From an uncultured Paracoccaceae bacterium (GTDB taxonomy: Bacteria; Pseudomonadota; Alphaproteobacteria; Rhodobacterales; Rhodobacteraceae): 64,000 nt of DNA. Positions 44,623 through 55,292 of the stretch are shown here, in pieces. Position 1 is the stretch's first letter. Every line of letters starts with the position of its first letter. The DNA lies in assembly GCA_937895435.1 (NCBI GenBank), contig CALAXT010000023.1:1-64000 (forward strand), given 5' to 3'. Under the pieces are notes generated by a model that searched no databases, was not told the origin of the DNA, and saw only the letters and a program-made list of their open reading frames with translations. The translations under genes and the position numbers were made by a program.

Positions 44623-45579
44623 TTAGCCCGCAAACATGTCGGACATACGCACGATCACCTCAGCCTGACGGATGCTGGCGATATCAACCAGACGGCCCTT
44701 ATAGACCGCCGCGCCAGCCCCCTCGGCCTTGGCGCGATCCATTGCCTCTAAGATTTCGCGCGCCTCGGCTACGGCTTCTGGTGATGGGGTAAAAACCTCA
44801 TTGGCCAATGCGATTTGCTTTGGATGGATCGCCCATTTGCCCACCATCCCCAACGTGGCCGAGCGGTAGGCCTGTGCCCGAAATCCATCATCATCAGAAA
44901 AATCACCAAAGGGGCCATCTACGGGCAAAATGCCATGTGTCCGGCACGCAGCCACAATTGCCGCCTGAGCCCAATGCCACGGATCCGCAGGCGTTCGGGT
45001 GCCACCTGACAGCATATAGTAATTTTCTTGTGTGCCGCCGATACCCGTCGTGGCCATTCCCATGCTGGCTGCAAAATCAGCCGCACCCAAGCTCATCGCT
45101 TGCAAACGTGGGCTGGCGGCAGCGATTTCTTCCACATGGCAAAGGCCCGCAGCAGATTCGATGATGACCTCAAAGCTGATGGGCCGGCTGCGACCACAGG
45201 CGCGTTCCACTGCGGTCACCAAAGCATCAACCGCATAAAGATCGGCCGCACATCCGACCTTTGGGATCATTATCTGATCCAAGCGATCACCAGATTGCTC
45301 CAGCAAATCAACAATGTCACGATACCAATAGGGTGTGTCGAGCGCGTTGATCCGCACGCTTAGCCACTTATCACCCCAGTCAATATCGCCAATTGCCTGA
45401 ATGATATTGGCGCGGGCAGCGGGCTTATCATCCGGGGAAACCGAATCTTCGAGATCGAGATTGATAACATCAGCAGCGCTTTTGGCCATCTTTTCAAAAA
45501 TTGCCGGGCGCGAACCGGGGCCAAACAATTGGCAGCGGTTCGGGCGTGCAGGGGCTGCGGGTTGCAGACGAAAGCTCAT
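44623..45579 (-). CDS. mcl1: L-malyl-CoA/beta-methylmalyl-CoA lyase
   Basis: A HpcH/HpaI-family lyase that cleaves malyl-CoA to glyoxylate and acetyl-CoA and condenses glyoxylate with propionyl-CoA in the ethylmalonyl-CoA pathway. The 318-residue sequence follows the Rhodobacter enzyme closely from memory: RPNRCQLFGPGSRPAIFEKM, ADVINLDLEDSVSPDDK, SFEVIIESAAGL (metal-binding Glu), GAADFAASMGM and VGKWAIHPKQIALANEVF. Lengths agree as well. It suggests acetate or C2 assimilation by the ethylmalonyl-CoA route. Confidence 0.95.
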   Translation of the reverse strand: MSFRLQPAAPARPNRCQLFGPGSRPAIFEKMAKSAADVINLDLEDSVSPDDKPAARANIIQAIGDIDWGDKWLSVRINALDTPYWYRDIVDLLEQSGDRLDQIMIPKVGCAADLYAVDALVTAVERACGRSRPISFEVIIESAAGLCHVEEIAAASPRLQAMSLGAADFAASMGMATTGIGGTQENYYMLSGGTRTPADPWHWAQAAIVAACRTHGILPVDGPFGDFSDDDGFRAQAYRSATLGMVGKWAIHPKQIALANEVFTPSPEAVAEAREILEAMDRAKAEGAGAAVYKGRLVDIASIRQAEVIVRMSDMFAG

Positions 45580-45630
45580 TATGGGGCCTTTCTTTAGACT
45601 GGCAGCCCAACGCGCATCGGCGCTGGGGCT

Positions 45631-46404
45631 TTAGGTGAATTGTTCGCGGGTCAGCCGTTCTTCCAAGCCATGGCCCGGATCAAACAAGATCCGGTGGGTC
45701 ACAGCCGGCTCAGATCGGATTTCAACAGACACAACATCGCGCACTGACCGGCTGTCGGCATCGGCCATCACCGGGCGTTTTTCAGGGTCAAGCACATCAA
45801 AGCGCACCACAGCCGCTTTTGGCAAAATAGCGCCCCGCCACCGACGGGGGCGAAATGCGGCCATCGCAGTCAACCCCAACACTTCAGCCCCGATTGGCAA
45901 AATCGGCCCATGCGCAGAATAGTTATAGGCGGTTGAGCCTGCCGGGGTGCACAGCAAGGCGCCATCGCAGACCAGCTCTTCCATACGCACCCGACCATCA
46001 ACGGTGATACGCAGCCGCGCCGCCTGCGGCCCGGCGCGCAGCAACGACACCTCATTGATCGCAAGTGCCTGATGGTGTGACCCATCGCGCGCCACCGCCC
46101 GCATCACCAACGGGTTAATCGCGGCCTCTTCCGCAAGCGCTAGGTTTTCCAGCAGATTAGCTTCGTTCAATTCATTCATCATAAAGCCAACAGTGCCACA
46201 GTTCATACCATAAACCGGCACATCGAGCCGTTCGGTGGCATGCAGAGTTTGCAGCATGAACCCATCGCCCCCAAGCGCCACAACGACCTGTGCTTGATCC
46301 AGCGCGACGGTGCCGTGGCGGGCCGCCAACCGGGCGCAGGCCTCTTGGGCCAGATCAGACGTGCTGGCGCAAAAGGCAATGCGAGAAACCAAGGGGGCGG
46401 GCAT
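45631..46404 (-). CDS. nadK: NAD kinase
   Basis: Phosphorylates NAD to NADP. The 257-residue protein carries the GGDG motif (VVALGGDGFMLQTLHATERL), the NE-S motif (AINEVSLLRAGPQAARLRI) and CDGALLCTPAGSTAYNYSAHGP. I chose the ATG at 46404 (MPAPLVSRIAFCAS); an in-frame reading to 46479 adds 25 residues unlike the family. It is divergent from glyA. Confidence 0.94.
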   Translation of the reverse strand: MPAPLVSRIAFCASTSDLAQEACARLAARHGTVALDQAQVVVALGGDGFMLQTLHATERLDVPVYGMNCGTVGFMMNELNEANLLENLALAEEAAINPLVMRAVARDGSHHQALAINEVSLLRAGPQAARLRITVDGRVRMEELVCDGALLCTPAGSTAYNYSAHGPILPIGAEVLGLTAMAAFRPRRWRGAILPKAAVVRFDVLDPEKRPVMADADSRSVRDVVSVEIRSEPAVTHRILFDPGHGLEERLTREQFT

Positions 46405-46610
46405 GACGGGGCTCCGGGCAGGGGTTGGGCCCAAGTCTTTGCGCGATAGCCATTGAATTACAAGCCTGAGCCGTGGCAAAACACCAATGATGCAAGAATA
46501 CCAGATCTGACTGCCCCTGCGACACCAGGTCTGTTTCCTTTCTTTGAGATTGCGCTAACATCCGCTAGCAGAGTTAAAAAAACCAAACGTACCCGACGGA
46601 GGAGATACCG

Positions 46611-47906
46611 ATGACCATTACACACCGCGACAGCGGCTTTTTCACCGAAGACCTTTCCACACGCGACCCGGCTTTGTTTGGCGCAATTCAAGATGAATTG
46701 GGCCGCCAACGTGATGAGATCGAACTGATCGCGTCAGAAAACATCGTCAGCCGTGCGGTCATGCAGGCGCAAGGCTCGGTGATGACCAACAAATATGCCG
46801 AAGGATATTCTGGCAAACGGTATTACGGCGGTTGTCAGTTTGTTGACGTGGCCGAAGATCTGGCGATTGCCCGCGCGTGTGAGCTGTTTGGCGTAGCCTA
46901 TGCCAATGTGCAGCCAAATTCTGGCAGCCAAGCAAACCAGGGCGTGTTTCAGGCGTTGTTGCAGCCTGGCGACACCATTCTGGGCATGGATCTGGCCAGT
47001 GGCGGCCACCTGACCCACGGCGCCAAGCCCAACCAGTCAGGCAAATGGTTTAACCCAGTGCAATATGGCGTGCGCCAAGAGGACAACCTGGTCGATTATG
47101 ATCAGGTCGCAGCCCTCGCCCGCGAGCACAAACCCAAAATGATCATTGCAGGTGGTTCGGCTGTGCCGCGCCAGATTGATTTCGCCAAATTCCGCGCGAT
47201 TGCTGATGAGGTTGGTGCCTATTTGTTGGTCGATATGGCGCATTTTGCCGGTCTTGTGGCCGGTGGCGTGCACCCTTCGCCCTTTCCCTATGCCGATGTT
47301 GCCACCACGACCACACACAAAACGCTGCGTGGCCCACGCGGTGGCATGATCTTGACCAATGATGAAGCCCTGGCAAAAAAGTTCAATTCAGCCATCTTCC
47401 CCGGCATTCAGGGTGGTCCCTTGATGCATGTCATCGCAGGCAAAGCCGTCGCCTTTGGCGAAGCGCTGCGCCCCGAATTCAAAGCCTATGCGCGGCAGGT
47501 TATCCTGAACGCACAGGCCTTGGCGGATGAGCTGATGAAGGGTGGCCTGGATATCGTCACCGGCGGCACCGACACCCATGTGATGCTGGTCGATCTGCGG
47601 CCCAAAGGCGTTAAGGGCAATGCCACCGAAAAAGCATTGGGCCGCGCCCACATCACCTGCAACAAAAACGGCATTCCGTTTGACCCTGAAAAGCCAACTG
47701 TGACTTCGGGTGTGCGTTTGGGCACCCCGGCTGGTACCACCCGAGGCTTTGCTGAACCCGAGTTTCGCCTGATTGGCCAGTGGATCACCGAAGTGGTGGA
47801 TGGCCTGGCCGCCAATGGCGAAGAGGGCAACGCCGAGGTCGAAGCCGCTGTCAAAGCGAAAGTATCAGCGCTGTGTGCCCAGTTCCCGATCTATCCGGGT
47901 CTGTGA
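46611..47906 (+). CDS. glyA: Serine hydroxymethyltransferase
   Basis: A PLP enzyme that interconverts serine and glycine and charges tetrahydrofolate with a one-carbon unit. The 431-residue protein has [19 protein letters not shown], the PLP-lysine motif [14 protein letters not shown] with Lys237, and [21 protein letters not shown] near-perfect ribosome binding site CGGAGGAGATACC precedes the ATG. A strong terminator follows. Confidence 0.97.
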   Translation: MTITHRDSGFFTEDLSTRDPALFGAIQDELGRQRDEIELIASENIVSRAVMQAQGSVMTNKYAEGYSGKRYYGGCQFVDVAEDLAIARACELFGVAYANVQPNSGSQANQGVFQALLQPGDTILGMDLASGGHLTHGAKPNQSGKWFNPVQYGVRQEDNLVDYDQVAALAREHKPKMIIAGGSAVPRQIDFAKFRAIADEVGAYLLVDMAHFAGLVAGGVHPSPFPYADVATTTTHKTLRGPRGGMILTNDEALAKKFNSAIFPGIQGGPLMHVIAGKAVAFGEALRPEFKAYARQVILNAQALADELMKGGLDIVTGGTDTHVMLVDLRPKGVKGNATEKALGRAHITCNKNGIPFDPEKPTVTSGVRLGTPAGTTRGFAEPEFRLIGQWITEVVDGLAANGEEGNAEVEAAVKAKVSALCAQFPIYPGL

Positions 47907-47923
47907 TTCGACGATAAGATGCC

Positions 47924-47956
47924 AAACGGCGCAGGGGCGGGCCCCCTGCGCCGTTT
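47924..47956 (+). terminator. Terminator after glyA
   Basis: A perfect 14-bp stem (AAACGGCGCAGGGG and its complement CCCCTGCGCCGTTT) with a 5-base loop begins 18 bp after the glyA stop. The right arm ends in TTT and is followed by GTGTTT. Confidence 0.8.
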
Positions 47957-47990
47957 GTGTTTAAAACCGAAAACCGACAGGATACGGCGC

Positions 47991-48752
47991 GTGAAACTTG
48001 CAACCAACAGCTTTGGGGCGCCAACTGCCACACCGCCACTTTTGATTGTGCATGGGTTGTTTGGCTCGGGGCGCAATTGGGCTGGAATGGCGCGGCGGTT
48101 GTCAGACCAACGCCACGTTATCACCGTTGATCTGCGCAACCATGGCGATAGTCCTTGGGCTGATGCCAACAGCTATGCTGATCTGGCCGCTGATTTGGCC
48201 GAGGTGATCGCCCCCTTTGGTGAGATGGATGTTTTGGGCCACTCGATGGGGGGCAAGGCGGCGATGCTGCTGGCACTTGGCCAACCAGCCATCGTGAACC
48301 GGCTGATTGTGGCCGATATCGCGCCCACCCGATATACCCACAGCCACGCCAGCTATATCCGCGCCATGATGGCGCTTCCGTTAGACACGCTTGCCAGCCG
48401 CGCCGCAGCCGACAGCGCCCTGGCTGCGACGGTGCATGATGCCGGCACCCGCGCGTTTTTAATGCATTCCTTGGATCTGCGGGCCGATCCGCCGCAGTGG
48501 CGGTTAAACCTGCCCGCGCTCTTGGCCGCGATGGATCAGATCATTGGGTGGCCAGATAGCACAGGTGTCTTTTCCGGCCCAGCGCTGTTTTTGACCGGCG
48601 CACGCTCGCCCTATGTCACGGCACAGCACCACGATAAAATTCGTTCATTATTTCCAGCGGCCCAAATTGATGCGCTGGCCGATGCTGGGCATTGGCTGCA
48701 TGTTGAACAGCCCGCAGCCTTTGAAACAGCCGTGCGGGCTTTCTTGGTATAA
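47991..48752 (+). CDS. Alpha/beta hydrolase (YbfF-like)
   Basis: A 253-residue hydrolase or esterase. It shows LLIVHGLFGSGRNWAGMARRL (oxyanion region), the nucleophile elbow GHSMGGKAAMLLALG and the catalytic His in ADAGHWLHVEQP. Overall layout resembles E. coli YbfF-type esterases; the substrate is unknown. I chose the GTG at 47991 with CAGGATACGGCGC before it; the reading from 47919 would run through the glyA terminator. Confidence 0.85.
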   Translation: MKLATNSFGAPTATPPLLIVHGLFGSGRNWAGMARRLSDQRHVITVDLRNHGDSPWADANSYADLAADLAEVIAPFGEMDVLGHSMGGKAAMLLALGQPAIVNRLIVADIAPTRYTHSHASYIRAMMALPLDTLASRAAADSALAATVHDAGTRAFLMHSLDLRADPPQWRLNLPALLAAMDQIIGWPDSTGVFSGPALFLTGARSPYVTAQHHDKIRSLFPAAQIDALADAGHWLHVEQPAAFETAVRAFLV

Positions 48753-48761
48753 CGCACGCGG

Positions 48762-49067
48762 CTAACCGCAGCGCAGATCAGCGCGCATCGCCCCGGTGTC
48801 ACCTTTGATCGTTCCCGGCCTTACTTGGCATTTTGTGGCGATTTCAGCGGCTTCCATCATCCGCTCGGGCAGATCTTTGCGCGCGGCTTTATTGGCATAG
48901 CCCATCCGCAGCACCTGCACCCGATCGGCTTTTTGATAGACATAAAACTGGGTGCCCGCCACCGTCACGCGCTGCTCAACAGCGCCGGAAAATTCTGGCC
49001 CGGGCGATGTGCACCCCGCCAGCATCATTGCACCCAGCAAAAGCCCTGTGATCATAATCGGTTTCAT
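48762..49067 (-). CDS. Small putative lipoprotein
   Basis: A 101-residue protein with a signal sequence and lipobox MLAGC (cysteine about residue 17), so probably membrane-anchored. The mature part contains QRVTVAGTQFYVYQKADRVQ and a MMEAAEIATKCQVRPG segment with two further cysteines (KC and the final RC) that could form a disulfide. I do not recognise the family. I chose the ATG at 49067 because it puts the lipobox in place. Confidence 0.65.
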   Translation of the reverse strand: MKPIMITGLLLGAMMLAGCTSPGPEFSGAVEQRVTVAGTQFYVYQKADRVQVLRMGYANKAARKDLPERMMEAAEIATKCQVRPGTIKGDTGAMRADLRCG

Positions 49068-49174
49068 AGCCACAAACTGGCGCGAAACTGTTAAAACTTC
49101 GTAAAAATCCATTCCGCTTTGCGCTTTGGGCGTGCCCGCTGGACAAACCACCCCCCAAACTGCAGGGTGCCCCC

Positions 49175-49648
49175 ATGATAAAAACGCCCCAGCCCCGCAT
49201 CGCCGCCCGCGCCGTCATCGTGCATGCCAACCGGTTGCTGTTGGTCAATGCGTATCCCGGCCAGACGTCTGATCTGTGGTGTGCGCCTGGCGGTGGCGTC
49301 ATATTGGGGCAATCTTTGCCCGACACGCTAGCACGCGAAGTGATGGAGGAAACTGGCCTGCAAATTGATGTGGGCGCCCCCTGCCTGATCAATGAATTTC
49401 ATTCCCCAAAACATGGTTTTCATCAGATTGAGGTATTTTTTCGCGCACAGCTGCGCCATGAAAGCGATATCGCCCAAAATCAATGTGATCCAGACTGGCA
49501 TGACCCCGCCGGGGTGGTGAACCGCCGGCAGTTTTTCAGCCAGGCTGAAATGGCAGCCCTGCGTCACAAACCCGACAGCTTAGCCCAAATCGCGTGGGGT
49601 CCGGCCGATGGGATCGGCTATGACCCGTTGGAACTGATCGTACCCTGA
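49175..49648 (+). CDS. NUDIX hydrolase
   Basis: A 157-residue pyrophosphohydrolase of the NUDIX superfamily. The box reads GGVILGQSLPDTLAREVMEETGL: the REVMEETG core with the metal-binding glutamates is intact, while the first Glu of the G-x5-E-x7-REUxEExGU consensus is Gln. Substrate unknown. It stands alone between a lipoprotein gene and the bactofilin-like gene. Confidence 0.85.
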   Translation: MIKTPQPRIAARAVIVHANRLLLVNAYPGQTSDLWCAPGGGVILGQSLPDTLAREVMEETGLQIDVGAPCLINEFHSPKHGFHQIEVFFRAQLRHESDIAQNQCDPDWHDPAGVVNRRQFFSQAEMAALRHKPDSLAQIAWGPADGIGYDPLELIVP

Positions 49649-49700
49649 CAGGCTGTGCGCGCAAGAAAGACAGATTGGCACGGGCCCAAATCACCGAACT

Positions 49701-50957
49701 TTAGACGATCCGCTTTTGACGACTGTCGCGCAGATGCAGGGCAATTGCACCGACCCCGGTTAAACTTAGCACCACCATCAGCAGCCAGCCAAACAACGGC
49801 ACCATTCCCAACAGGGACACCATCATTCCCCCCAAACCGCCCAGCAGCGCTTTGGCCCAAAAGGCCATCGGCTCTTCACGGCCAAGCAACCGCGCCAACA
49901 TCAGCACCCCCCCATAAACCGCCACCACAAAGCCCAGATAGGCGGCCCCCACCGCCACCACGACCACCACCGGGCTGATCAGCAACCCAATCAACGTCGC
50001 AGCCGACACGACGACCGCCCCCAACAGGGCCGATTGCACAATAAACCCGGCACCAAAACTGGCCAACGCCCGGCCAGTTACGCGCTGCGCCATCGCGGTG
50101 AGGGTCGTGGGGCGGAGCACCGCGATGATTGCGATGGTGACCGCGGTCCAAAGCCCCGCAACCAGCGTATCCTTTACCACATGCCAGCCCCTGTCCGGGG
50201 CATCATGGGGCATATCGGGATGCTGAGCCGTGGCGACAAGCCGGGTGATGCGCGCCGGATCAATAACCGATTGTGGCACATCCAGCGTGCCAGGTGTTTC
50301 TTCATAAAGCGTCAACGCACCATTGATCTGCGCGCCGGGCCCAAAGTTCAGAGTGTTGGCGCTGATCCATGTGTCACCGGTGATGGTGGTGTTGATCTCA
50401 ACGGTATCGGCACGCAACAGGGCCGTGCCGCCCAAAGGCCCCATCAGGCGCAGGGTTCGCCCCATCGCCCGCAGATCCCCCAACACCGTTCCAACCCCGA
50501 TCTCAGAGCCCATGAGATAGGCATCGCCCGCAACGGCCGCTGTCACGCTGACATCATAACCCGCCGCAAAAAGATCGGCCCCGACGGCGCCAGATACATC
50601 AACCGTCTGCCCAGAAAAATAGCCTGATCCATCGATGGCGGCGCGGCTGTGCACCCGTCGACCCGCTGCATAGGCGTTCCCCGCCACTGGTCCTGAAATT
50701 GCCACGTTACGTCCAGCGGCAAAAGCACTGCCATCCAGCGCCGCGCGGCTGTCGACCGTGTCACCCGATACAAACAAATCATCGATGCCTGCACGATCAA
50801 CAATCACGGTTTCGCCCGAACGGAACGCATCCGCCCCAAGGTCCATACTGTGCAAACTGTCACCTTTGGGCCCGTGATCAGACGCAAGAGCACGGCTGGC
50901 AGGTTCAAGAACCAAGATCACGCACAACACGGCAAGCAAAACAAGCGTTCGGCGCAT
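49701..50957 (-). CDS. Bactofilin-like repeat protein with membrane domain
   Basis: A 418-residue protein in two parts. After a signal peptide (about 1-26) come repeating hydrophobic-polar units such as RAALDGSAFAAGRNVAISGP, AIDGSGYFSGQTVDVSGAVG and ADLFAAGYDVSVTAAVAGDA (about 60-220), which look like a polymer-forming bactofilin-type beta-helix on the outside of the inner membrane. The C-terminal 170 residues hold about four or five helices. Role probably structural; specific partner unknown. The last residues are basic. Confidence 0.72.
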   Translation of the reverse strand: MRRTLVLLAVLCVILVLEPASRALASDHGPKGDSLHSMDLGADAFRSGETVIVDRAGIDDLFVSGDTVDSRAALDGSAFAAGRNVAISGPVAGNAYAAGRRVHSRAAIDGSGYFSGQTVDVSGAVGADLFAAGYDVSVTAAVAGDAYLMGSEIGVGTVLGDLRAMGRTLRLMGPLGGTALLRADTVEINTTITGDTWISANTLNFGPGAQINGALTLYEETPGTLDVPQSVIDPARITRLVATAQHPDMPHDAPDRGWHVVKDTLVAGLWTAVTIAIIAVLRPTTLTAMAQRVTGRALASFGAGFIVQSALLGAVVVSAATLIGLLISPVVVVVAVGAAYLGFVVAVYGGVLMLARLLGREEPMAFWAKALLGGLGGMMVSLLGMVPLFGWLLMVVLSLTGVGAIALHLRDSRQKRIV

Positions 50958-51032
50958 CAGGCATCCCCCCAAATTATATATTAATCAGAGTGCCATGCCG
51001 CCCATGCGCAAACAACCCATGCGCGAAAAGAA

Positions 51033-51058
51033 AAAAGGGGGCCAAACGGCCCCCTTTT
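51033..51058 (-). terminator. Rho-independent terminator after groEL
   Basis: An 11-bp stem AAAAGGGGGCC / GGCCCCCTTTT with a 4-base loop, followed on the minus strand by a T run, lies 25 bp after the groEL stop. Confidence 0.9.
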
Positions 51059-51082
51059 CCCACATCATATGGCCGGGTTGGC

Positions 51083-52765
<1,683 letters not shown>

Positions 52766-52771
52766 TTACAC

Positions 52772-53059
52772 TCAGGCCAGAATGCCCAGAATGTCGCTTT
52801 CCTTCATGATCAACAGCTCTTTGCCATCGATCGTAACCTCGGTGCCCGACCATTTGCCGAACAGAACGCGGTCACCGGCCTTGACGGCAACGGGGATCAG
52901 TTCGCCCGAATCCTTGCGTGCGCCTTCGCCGCAAGAAATCACTTCACCCTCTGCGGGCTTTTCCTTGGCGGTATCGGGAATGATCAGCCCGCCTTTGGTT
53001 TTTTCTTCGCCTTCGATGCGGCGAACCAGTACACGGTCATGCAACGGTGTGAAAGCCAT
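52772..53059 (-). CDS. groES: Co-chaperonin GroES
   Basis: The 10-kDa lid of GroEL. The 95-residue protein starts [20 protein letters not shown] and has the mobile loop with [20 protein letters not shown]; it ends with [15 protein letters not shown] chose the ATG at 53059; the in-frame reading to 53104 would run into the leader. A CIRCE element and a consensus promoter lie upstream. Confidence 0.97.
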   Translation of the reverse strand: MAFTPLHDRVLVRRIEGEEKTKGGLIIPDTAKEKPAEGEVISCGEGARKDSGELIPVAVKAGDRVLFGKWSGTEVTIDGKELLIMKESDILGILA

Positions 53060-53097
53060 CTGAAAACGCTCCCTTGGGTTCCAGGTTGAAAATACGG

Positions 53098-53124
53098 TTA
53101 GCACTCAGACAGCCCGAGTGCTAA
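53098..53124 (-). promoter_or_regulatory. CIRCE operator of groESL
   Basis: A perfect TTAGCACTC-N9-GAGTGCTAA inverted repeat, the binding site of the HrcA repressor. It covers the expected transcription start and leader of groES, so groESL is under HrcA control. Confidence 0.97.
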
Positions 53125-53131
53125 CACCCGG

Positions 53132-53160
53132 TATCTAGGCAAGCCCCCAAGCCGTGTCAA
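53132..53160 (-). promoter_or_regulatory. Consensus sigma70-type promoter of groESL
   Basis: On the minus strand: TTGACA, 17 bases, TAGATA. It stands directly upstream of the CIRCE operator, the classic arrangement for HrcA repression. Confidence 0.85.
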
Positions 53161-53261
53161 CCGCCGGATGAGACTGTTTTTTGTGAAAATTTTATGGCAA
53201 TCGTATCTTGGCTTCGGCCAGCACCCACCCCATGCTGCCAATGAGCAAAGGGGCAAGATCA

Positions 53262-54281
53262 ATGCGGGATTTTCAAGAAAAACTGCGCATTGGGTTGGCG
53301 GCGACCCTGCTGATCTTTTACGCGGGGAGCGTTAGCGCGGCCTGCATGGGCCGCGATCTGATGGCTGATCTGCCCAAACATCAGCGCGCATCGCTTGATG
53401 AGATCATCAAATCAGATCCATTTGCCAATGGTAATTTTTGGCGTGCGGAAAAGCATGAACAAGTGATTGATCTGATCGGCACCATGCATCTGCCTGACCC
53501 CAGATCAGAGCAGGTGTTGACCAGGGCCAAGCCGCTGTTGGCCCAAGCAAAACATTTGCTGGTTGAGGCCACACCAGATCAGATGGCCGCACTGCGTGCC
53601 CAAATAGCCCAAGACCCGCAGCTTTTGTTTCGCATCACAGGTCCCGCTTTGCCGGAAATTTTGTCCCAACAAGAATGGGCGCGGCTGAAAACAACGTTAT
53701 CAGTGCGCGGAATTCCGCCATTTCTGGCCGCCAAAATGCAACCTTGGTATCTTTCTATGCTGCTGCAAACGCCACCTTGCTTGGCAAATGCCACCCAAGG
53801 CACACCCTCCAGTGCCACGCTGATGTCTGGCATGCCGCCAGGGCTTGATGCGCTGCTGATGGCTGAGGCGCAGCGGCGCGCGCTGCCATTGACAGGACTT
53901 GAACCACCCGAAACCACGCTGCAGGCTATGGCCAGTTTAACACTGGATCAGCAACTGGCCATGCTGCGCGCCGAACTGTCCCAAAACGATCAGGCTGACG
54001 ATCTTTTTGCCACCATGACAGATGCCTATTTCCGCGGCGAGCATCGCTTGATCTGGGAATTTAACCGCCAGCGACAACCTGACAGCCAATCTGGCGATTT
54101 TACACAAGTTGAATCCCTGCTGCTCGATCAGCGCAACGTCTTATGGATTCCGCAGATCATTCATGCAGCGCAGACCGGCCCTGTGGTCGTAGCGGTTGGT
54201 GCCGCACATTTGTCAGGGCCAATGGGCCTGCTGGAACTGCTGCACCAACAAGGGTTTGCGCTGCGGCAAATTGATCCCTGA
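53262..54281 (+). CDS. TraB/GumN-family protein
   Basis: A 339-residue protein with a signal peptide (about 1-27, ending VSA-AC) and a TraB/GumN-type (Tiki-like) domain. Recognisable blocks are IDLIGTMHLPDPRSE with the conserved GTxH, LVEATPDQMAALRAQI, and the C-terminal VVVAVGAAHLSGPMGLLELL with the GAAH motif. The two histidines and the glutamate in these motifs are thought to be catalytic in Tiki-type proteases. It probably acts in the periplasm. AAAGGGG precedes the ATG at 53262. Confidence 0.85.
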   Translation: MRDFQEKLRIGLAATLLIFYAGSVSAACMGRDLMADLPKHQRASLDEIIKSDPFANGNFWRAEKHEQVIDLIGTMHLPDPRSEQVLTRAKPLLAQAKHLLVEATPDQMAALRAQIAQDPQLLFRITGPALPEILSQQEWARLKTTLSVRGIPPFLAAKMQPWYLSMLLQTPPCLANATQGTPSSATLMSGMPPGLDALLMAEAQRRALPLTGLEPPETTLQAMASLTLDQQLAMLRAELSQNDQADDLFATMTDAYFRGEHRLIWEFNRQRQPDSQSGDFTQVESLLLDQRNVLWIPQIIHAAQTGPVVVAVGAAHLSGPMGLLELLHQQGFALRQIDP

Positions 54282-54299
54282 CCGCCGCACCACTTGGGC

Positions 54300-54328
54300 G
54301 TGACAAGCCCCCCCACCCTGCCTATAAA
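54300..54328 (+). promoter_or_regulatory. Sigma70-type promoter of ppaC
   Basis: GTGACA, 17 bases, TATAAA, ends 32 bp before the ppaC start codon. The -10 box is perfect in five of six positions and the spacer length is ideal. Confidence 0.7.
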
Positions 54329-54359
54329 GCGCCAAATTCAGCCTTTGTAGGATTACACG

Positions 54360-55277
54360 ATGATTCAAGTTTTTGGCCACAAAGCCCCCGATACCGACTC
54401 GACCGGTTCGCCCCTGATCTGGGCGTGGTATCTGACTGAAATCAAACGCACCCCGGCCGAGGCATGCCTGCTGGGCGAGCCCAATACCGAAGCCGCTTTT
54501 ATGTTGACCTATTGGGGCCTGCCCAAGCCAGCCATTATCGCAGATGTAAAGGCAGGCGACACGGTGGTGATTGTCGACACCAACAACCCCGCCGAGCTAC
54601 CCGCCTCGATCAATGAAGCCAATATTTTGGGTATCATCGACCATCACCTGTTGGTGGGCGGACTAAAAACACGTGGTCCGATTGACATCACCATGCGCCC
54701 ATTGGCCTGCACCGCTACCTTGATGCACGATCTGATGGGGGCCGATGCCACCCAAATGCCGCGCGAAATCAAGGGCGCCATGCTCAGCTGTATCTTATCG
54801 GACACGCTGGAATTTCGCAGCCCCACAACCACCCCACACGACCGCGCTGTGGCCGAAGCGCTGGCCGCTGATTTGGGCATCGACATTGCCGCCTATGCAG
54901 CTGAAATGTTTGCGGCAAAATCAGATGTCTCGGCATTCTCTGATGCCGAACTGCTGCGGATGGACAGTAAGGAATACGCCATTGCAGGCAAAGAATTCCG
55001 GGTGTCCGTGCTGGAAACCACCGCACCAGGTGTCATTTTGGCCCGCAAAGACAGCCTGATGGCCGCTATGGAAGATGTTGCACGCGAAGATGGCGCCGAT
55101 CAGGTGCTGCTGTTCGTGGTAGATATTTTACGCGAAGAGGCAACGCTTTTGGTGCCAAACGATCTCGTGCGCACACTGGCACTGAAGTCCTTTGGGGCCA
55201 CCGCCACCGGTGACACAGTTGTTCTGCCCGGAATCATGAGCCGCAAAAAGCAGATCATTCCCAATCTTGCACTGTAA
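54360..55277 (+). CDS. ppaC: Manganese-dependent inorganic pyrophosphatase (family II)
   Basis: A DHH-superfamily enzyme that hydrolyses pyrophosphate. The 305-residue protein has the family motifs GHKAPDTDSTGSPL (metal ligands), VDTNN, IDHHLLVGG and the C-terminal substrate motif SRKKQIIP. It lies just behind a good promoter and 15 bp ahead of the HAD gene. Family II enzymes are unusual in Gram-negatives outside this order, but common in Rhodobacterales. Confidence 0.94.
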   Translation: MIQVFGHKAPDTDSTGSPLIWAWYLTEIKRTPAEACLLGEPNTEAAFMLTYWGLPKPAIIADVKAGDTVVIVDTNNPAELPASINEANILGIIDHHLLVGGLKTRGPIDITMRPLACTATLMHDLMGADATQMPREIKGAMLSCILSDTLEFRSPTTTPHDRAVAEALAADLGIDIAAYAAEMFAAKSDVSAFSDAELLRMDSKEYAIAGKEFRVSVLETTAPGVILARKDSLMAAMEDVAREDGADQVLLFVVDILREEATLLVPNDLVRTLALKSFGATATGDTVVLPGIMSRKKQIIPNLAL

Positions 55278-55292
55278 ATCAGGCGCGCACCG

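Noticed and set aside
46405-46610. Glycine riboswitch before glyA
   Set aside because: No glycine aptamer core is recognisable in the 206-bp gap.
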